DNA of 18,230 nt from Lachnospiraceae bacterium UBA3641 (GTDB lineage: Bacteria > Bacillota > Clostridia > Lachnospirales > Lachnospiraceae). Shown piece after piece: positions 14,787 through 18,230 of this stretch; the stretch's first letter is position 1; every line of letters starts with the position of its first letter. The position numbers were made by a program, and so were the translations under genes. Under the pieces are notes generated by a model. It saw nothing but the letters and a program-made list of their open reading frames with translations. It did not search any database and was not told the DNA's origin. Where the stretch lies: NCBI GenBank assembly GCA_002373875.1, contig DFKQ01000020.1, positions 1 through 18,230 on the forward strand, read 5' to 3'.

Positions 14787-15432
14787 TGATGAGGTTCCTT
14801 ATGGTATCCACAACCTCATCAATATCCATATCCGAAGTATCCACGACAATCGCATCCTCGGCCTGCTTAAGAGGAGATATCTCCCTTGTCATATCCCTCT
14901 CATCCCTCTCTATTATCTCCTTCTCGACAGCTTTTATGTCACAGGCTTCACCCTTGGCTGTAAGCTCATCATATCTTCTCTTTGCCCTGACTGCGGGAGA
15001 AGCCGTAAGGAATATCTTAACATCGGCACCCGGAAGTACCACCGTCCCTATATCCCTTCCGTCCATCACAACATCCTCAGTTGCCGCAAGCCTCTGCTGG
15101 AGGGCAACCAGCTTCTTGCGGACCTTACCGTTGACCGAACTTACTGAGGCCATGTTTGAAACCTCTCTGGTCCTTATAAGACCGTTGACATTCTCGCCGT
15201 TCAAGATAACGTTCTGCTCACCGTCAATATACTTAATGGTAATGTCGGCATCGGAACATGCCCTTTCTATTCCTTCCCTGTCATCGGGCGATACCCCCTG
15301 CCTTAACAGGAACAGGGCCATTGCCCGATACATTGCTCCGGTATCGACATAGATATACCCTGATTCCCCGGCCAGCCTTTTGGCTATCGTACTCTTACCC
15401 GCTCCCGCAGGTCCGTCTATCGCTATCTGCAT
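14773..15432 (-). CDS. cmk: (d)CMP kinase (cytidylate kinase)
   Basis: A 219-residue nucleoside monophosphate kinase that phosphorylates CMP and dCMP with ATP. The P-loop GPAGAGKS is at 7-14, the substrate-binding DTGAMYR at 30-36, and DGRDIGT at 124-130. The lid region has RDERDMTRE followed by SPLKQAEDAIVVDTS. The length is normal for the family. It starts 13 bases after the flavoprotein gene, with a strong GGAGGAG site 6 bases from the ATG. The cmk-ispH-rpsA order is a common clostridial arrangement. The last few residues come from a palindromic sequence, so the native C-terminus may have been altered slightly. Confidence 0.97.
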   Translation of the reverse strand: MQIAIDGPAGAGKSTIAKRLAGESGYIYVDTGAMYRAMALFLLRQGVSPDDREGIERACSDADITIKYIDGEQNVILNGENVNGLIRTREVSNMASVSSVNGKVRKKLVALQQRLAATEDVVMDGRDIGTVVLPGADVKIFLTASPAVRAKRRYDELTAKGEACDIKAVEKEIIERDERDMTREISPLKQAEDAIVVDTSDMDIDEVVDTIRNLISQLC

Positions 15433-15445
15433 ATCTTTCTCCTCC

Positions 15446-16687
15446 TTAAGCGTCCCCCTGGCACGCTGCCGAAATCCCTGCCAGGTGTCCCGTCGACCAT
15501 GCTATCTGCAGGTTAAACCCCCCGGTAAGTGCATCAACATCTATCATTTCACCTGCAAAATACAGGCCCTTTATCTTCTTACTCTCCATTGTTGAGGGAT
15601 TGATCTCCTTAACACTTATACCGCCTCTTGACACTATTGCCTCATCAAATCCCCTGTTACCCGTAACGGTAAGAGTGAGGTCTTTAAGCAGCTTTACAAG
15701 TTTCTCCCGCTCACCCCTTGTCACCTCATTTATCCTTTTATGGGCATCAATGCCCGACAGGCTGACCATTACAGGCCGAAGCTTTGACGGGAGCAGCTTA
15801 TCAAGAGCATTGGAAAACTGCTTATTCTGCTCATTTGAAAAATCACGTAATATACGTTCTCCAAGCTGCTTTTCATCAAGGGCAGGCTTTAAGTCTATGT
15901 GAAGGCTTATACCCTTCTTGTACATATCCTGTTTAATATATGAACTGGCACTTAGGATAAGAGGCCCGCTTACGCCGAAATGGGTGAAGAGCATCTCACC
16001 AAAGCCTTCATATATCTTCTTTCCGTTACATAAAAGCTTCGCTGAAACATTCTTAAGAGACAGACCCATAAGATCCCTGACATAAGCTTCGGCGGTTGTA
16101 AGGGGAACAAGCACCGGTTCAAAGGGAACCGTTTCTATAGCAAGATCATCCGCCACCCTTATTGCATCCTGTGTTGCCCCCGTACCCGGGTAAGACCTGC
16201 CGCCAAGAGCCAGAATGATCCTGTCAGCCTCAATCTTCTCTTTGCCTGAAGTTGTCAGATATGCTACACTGCCTTTTTTTGCAGTGACAGATGAAAGTCC
16301 CGTATTAAGCCTTATCTTAACACCACTGCTTTTAAGCCTCTTCTCAAGTGCCCTGATGATATCGGATGATTTATCGGATACCGGAAACACCCTGTCGCCC
16401 CGCTCTGTCTTAAGAGCTACGCCCAGACCCTCAAAAAAATCCATAACGTTATCGTTCGTAAATCCATAGAAGGAAGAATACATAAACTTGCCATTCTTCA
16501 TACAAGAGCTAAAGAAGCCATCACTATCACAGGCATTGGTCAGGTTACATCGCCCCTTCCCCGTGATGAACAGCTTCTTCCCCAGCTTCTCATTCTTCTC
16601 TATGATAGTGACATCATGGCATATATCCGATGCTGCGGCAGCCGCCATCATTCCCGCCGCCCCGCCGCCGACAACAACTATTTTCAT
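15446..16687 (-). CDS. HI0933/BaiN-like NAD(P)/FAD-dependent oxidoreductase
   Basis: A 413-residue flavoprotein of the HI0933-like family (PF03486), often labelled BaiN/RdsA or aminoacetone oxidase family. The FAD dinucleotide-binding motif GGGAAGM is at 7-13, and the family-specific GKKLFITGKGRCNLTN segment follows at 36-51. The C-terminus has SRGGISVKEINPSTM and GLYFAGEMIDVDALTGGFN, which complete the FAD site. The physiological substrate of this family is mostly unknown, and the bile-acid role claimed for one member should not be assumed here. It follows the TetR gene by 7 bases and precedes cmk by 13, so it is in the middle of the operon. Its ribosome binding site is weak (AGGTTG overlapping the TetR stop), suggesting coupling. 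Confidence 0.92.
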   Translation of the reverse strand: MKIVVVGGGAAGMMAAAAASDICHDVTIIEKNEKLGKKLFITGKGRCNLTNACDSDGFFSSCMKNGKFMYSSFYGFTNDNVMDFFEGLGVALKTERGDRVFPVSDKSSDIIRALEKRLKSSGVKIRLNTGLSSVTAKKGSVAYLTTSGKEKIEADRIILALGGRSYPGTGATQDAIRVADDLAIETVPFEPVLVPLTTAEAYVRDLMGLSLKNVSAKLLCNGKKIYEGFGEMLFTHFGVSGPLILSASSYIKQDMYKKGISLHIDLKPALDEKQLGERILRDFSNEQNKQFSNALDKLLPSKLRPVMVSLSGIDAHKRINEVTRGEREKLVKLLKDLTLTVTGNRGFDEAIVSRGGISVKEINPSTMESKKIKGLYFAGEMIDVDALTGGFNLQIAWSTGHLAGISAACQGDA

Positions 16688-16694
16688 ATTAACA

Positions 16695-17243
16695 TCAACC
16701 TATAAAGCCAATAATAGCATCCTTAAGCATATCCTCCGCTTCCTTATCGGTAAGGTCGAATTCACCCGTGATGGTCATTCCGGCCATACCGTGCATGAAT
16801 ATAAAGACCTTGGTGAAGATAAGCTCGACATTGTCCATATTGAGGTTGGGGATCTTCTTGATCTCCTTCATAACGAACGCGTTTTCATTGCCGTTAATAA
16901 GTTCGTAGAGGGTATGATCCTTATTACCCGACAAAAATAAAAGCCTGAAAATATTCTGCTCCTTCTTGGCAAATCTTATATAGTTGATACCCAGACTTAC
17001 AAAGGGGGTGTCATATGTATTGTGATTGCTGTTGCAGAAATCCTCGTAATACTTCCTTGCCTTCTCAAAAAGCTCGGCCAGCAGCTCATCCATATTTGTA
17101 TAAACCCTGAAAATGGGCTGGGTTGAACAACCGATATGAGCAGCAAGCTTTCTGGCAGTAACCGCCTCCACTCCGTCCTTCTTAAGAAGCTCAAAAGCCC
17201 CGTCAATTATCATCTGTTTCGTTATTGATTCTTTTCTGGCCAT
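16695..17243 (-). CDS. TetR/AcrR family transcriptional regulator
   Basis: A 182-residue dimeric DNA-binding protein. The N-terminal domain has the TetR helix-turn-helix at about residues 26-47 (AVTARKLAAHIGCSTQPIFR), with the typical YTNMDEL following. The C-terminal ligand domain (about 60-182) has no motif that names an inducer. AGGAGATG precedes the ATG. Its gene is the first of an apparent leftward operon with the flavoprotein, cmk, ispH, rpsA and cheR. A perfect inverted repeat in its promoter suggests that it represses itself. If no internal promoters exist, it would also affect the essential downstream genes, so internal promoters seem likely although I did not find clear ones. Confidence 0.93.
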   Translation of the reverse strand: MARKESITKQMIIDGAFELLKKDGVEAVTARKLAAHIGCSTQPIFRVYTNMDELLAELFEKARKYYEDFCNSNHNTYDTPFVSLGINYIRFAKKEQNIFRLLFLSGNKDHTLYELINGNENAFVMKEIKKIPNLNMDNVELIFTKVFIFMHGMAGMTITGEFDLTDKEAEDMLKDAIIGFIG

Positions 17244-17271
17244 ATGATAATCATCTCCTATTCAAATAAAA

Positions 17272-17295
17272 ATCAGGCAGCTCACGCTGCCTGAT
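17272..17295 (-). terminator. Intrinsic terminator of the oadA-type gene
   Basis: Reading leftwards, a perfect 10-bp stem ATCAGGCAGC / GCTGCCTGAT with a GTGA tetraloop is followed by TTTTATTT. It lies 38 bases past the carboxyltransferase stop codon and before the TetR gene. The hairpin overlaps the predicted TetR transcription start. Confidence 0.85.
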
Positions 17296-17296
17296 A

Positions 17297-17326
17297 ATTA
17301 TAACATACGTTATGATATATTGTCTA
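17297..17326 (-). promoter_or_regulatory. Predicted TetR promoter with extended -10
   Basis: TAGACA (17326-17321), an 18-base spacer and a perfect TATAAT (17302-17297) with a TG one base upstream. A start about 7 bases past the -10 falls near 17290, inside the 5' arm of the terminator hairpin. Confidence 0.7.
17300..17313. promoter_or_regulatory. Candidate TetR operator over the -10 box
   Basis: The inverted repeat ATAAC-ATAC-GTTAT has perfect 5-base arms and overlaps the -10 box and the spacer of the TetR promoter. TetR-family proteins often bind such repeats to repress their own genes. The binding partner is inferred from position only. Confidence 0.5.
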
Positions 17327-17333
17327 CAAAAAT

Positions 17334-18230
17334 TTATACAGGATAAGCTCCGTTCTCTGTATCGGCCTTGGATGCATCGATGCCCGTCTGCTGTGCTTCA
17401 CGATACTTGAAGAAGTCAGTAGCAACCTGCGGGAAGAGAGCATATGACAGAACATCCTCGTCCTGCTGCTTGTACTGCTTCATCTCAGCCTCTATCTTAT
17501 CCATCTCATTGGTAAGACCTGCCGCATCGGCCGAACGTGAGGTGAATCTTTCCTCACCCGGAATGACCTTATCTATAACTTCCTGATTCATGGGCTTAAC
17601 AGTCTGACCGTACTTACCGCGGAGCAGATCCTTGAACTCACCTGTAGCCATCTTGTATCTCTCACCCATAAGTACGTTAAATACTGCCTGAGTTCCGACG
17701 ATCTGTGATGAAGGCGTAACAAGAGGCGGCTCACCGCAGTCCTTACGAACGCGGGGTATCTCTTCAAGTACCTCATTATACTTATCTTCCGCATTCTGTT
17801 CCTTAAGCTGGCTGACCATGTTACTGAGCATACCGCCCGGTACCTGATAGAGAAGGGTCTTAATGTTAACACCCAGTACCTTGGGACTTAAGAGTCCGTT
17901 TGCAAGACATTCTTCTCTGTAAGGCCTGAAGTAATCAGCTATCTCCGCAAGAAGCTTCTGGTCATAGCCTGTATCGTAAGGTGTACCCCTGAAGGTCTCA
18001 ACCATAACCTCTGTAGCGGGCTGTGATGTACCAAGAGCGAAAGGCGACATAGCACAGTCGATAACATCAACGCCGGCTTCGACTGCCTTAAGGTAGGTCA
18101 TTGACGCAACACCCGATGTGTAGTGTGTATGTAACTGGATAGGAAGCCTGGTGCTCTCCTTAAGTGTCTTAACAAGCTCTGCTGCCCTGTAAGGAACCAG
18201 AAGGCCGGCCATATCCTTGATACAGATGGA
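17334..18230 (-). CDS. oadA: Oxaloacetate decarboxylase alpha / pyruvate carboxylase B-type subunit, C-terminal part
   Basis: The last 298 residues of a biotin-dependent carboxyltransferase; the 5' part is beyond the right edge, and the frame is open to the last base (SICIKDMAGLL). The C-terminal part of the TIM-barrel is visible, with the metal-binding HxH in QLHTHYTSG and the DCAMSPFALGTSQPATE segment. The conserved helical domain follows (GGMLSNMVSQL, RVRKDCGEPPLVTPSSQIVGTQA, KYGQTVKPMN). The protein ends in DTENGAYPV without a biotinyl AMKM domain, so the biotin carrier must be a separate polypeptide. The reaction is carboxyl transfer between oxaloacetate and biotin. Whether it belongs to a sodium pump or a pyruvate carboxylase cannot be told without its neighbours. 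A terminator follows. Confidence 0.93.
   Translation of the reverse strand, partial: SICIKDMAGLLVPYRAAELVKTLKESTRLPIQLHTHYTSGVASMTYLKAVEAGVDVIDCAMSPFALGTSQPATEVMVETFRGTPYDTGYDQKLLAEIADYFRPYREECLANGLLSPKVLGVNIKTLLYQVPGGMLSNMVSQLKEQNAEDKYNEVLEEIPRVRKDCGEPPLVTPSSQIVGTQAVFNVLMGERYKMATGEFKDLLRGKYGQTVKPMNQEVIDKVIPGEERFTSRSADAAGLTNEMDKIEAEMKQYKQQDEDVLSYALFPQVATDFFKYREAQQTGIDASKADTENGAYPV

Noticed and set aside
1..18230. CRISPR array, tRNA, rRNA, insertion sequence or defence system
   Set aside because: I saw no regularly spaced repeats, no tRNA-like cloverleaf, no transposase and no defence-type genes; gaps between genes are too short to hide most of these.

Overview
The window looks like a chromosomal segment of an anaerobic, probably motile clostridium, most likely a Lachnospiraceae member. 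The evidence is a clostridial-type Rnf operon (rnfCDGEAB), a cmk-ispH-rpsA cluster, a pckA gene and an oadA-type carboxyltransferase gene, strong AGGAGG-like ribosome binding sites, and mid-range G+C. The assignment is inferred from gene content and order, not from a database match. Nearly all the DNA is coding. No gap exceeds about 155 bases, and I see no tRNA, rRNA, CRISPR array, phage gene or transposase.

Left edge (1-4674): the 5' part of pckA reads leftwards from a good promoter preceded by three tandem 9-bp units. Next comes a leftward two-gene unit: a membrane-anchored GH25 muramidase with a long acidic stalk, then a large M24B Xaa-Pro aminopeptidase. A lipoprotein ApbE flavin transferase diverges from the muramidase gene and converges on the Rnf operon.

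Middle (4699-10617): a leftward operon encodes a CmpB-like five-helix membrane protein followed by all six Rnf subunits in the order C, D, G, E, A, B. RnfG and RnfD both carry the threonine motif that ApbE-type enzymes flavinylate, so the adjacent apbE probably matures this complex. Rnf couples ferredoxin:NAD+ electron transfer to ion pumping. A rightward YprB-like DEDD exonuclease gene diverges from the CmpB-like gene; the two predicted promoters have overlapping, palindromic -10 boxes.

Right part (11830-17326): six leftward genes form an apparent operon: a TetR regulator, a HI0933/BaiN-like flavoprotein, cmk, ispH, rpsA and cheR. ispH and rpsA, often one fused gene in Clostridia, are separate here but overlap by 20 bases, and a lone chemotaxis methyltransferase gene follows rpsA. 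The TetR gene has a strong extended -10 promoter over a perfect inverted repeat, and its predicted start point lies inside the terminator hairpin of the upstream gene. That upstream gene, at the right edge, is the 3' part of an oadA/pycB-type carboxyltransferase.

No clearly new multi-gene system is visible. The most interesting points are regulatory and architectural: the terminator-promoter-operator overlap before the TetR gene, the structured cmk-ispH spacer, the split ispH/rpsA pair leading into cheR, a cysteine-rich tail on RnfE, and a CmpB-like protein encoded at the head of the Rnf operon.
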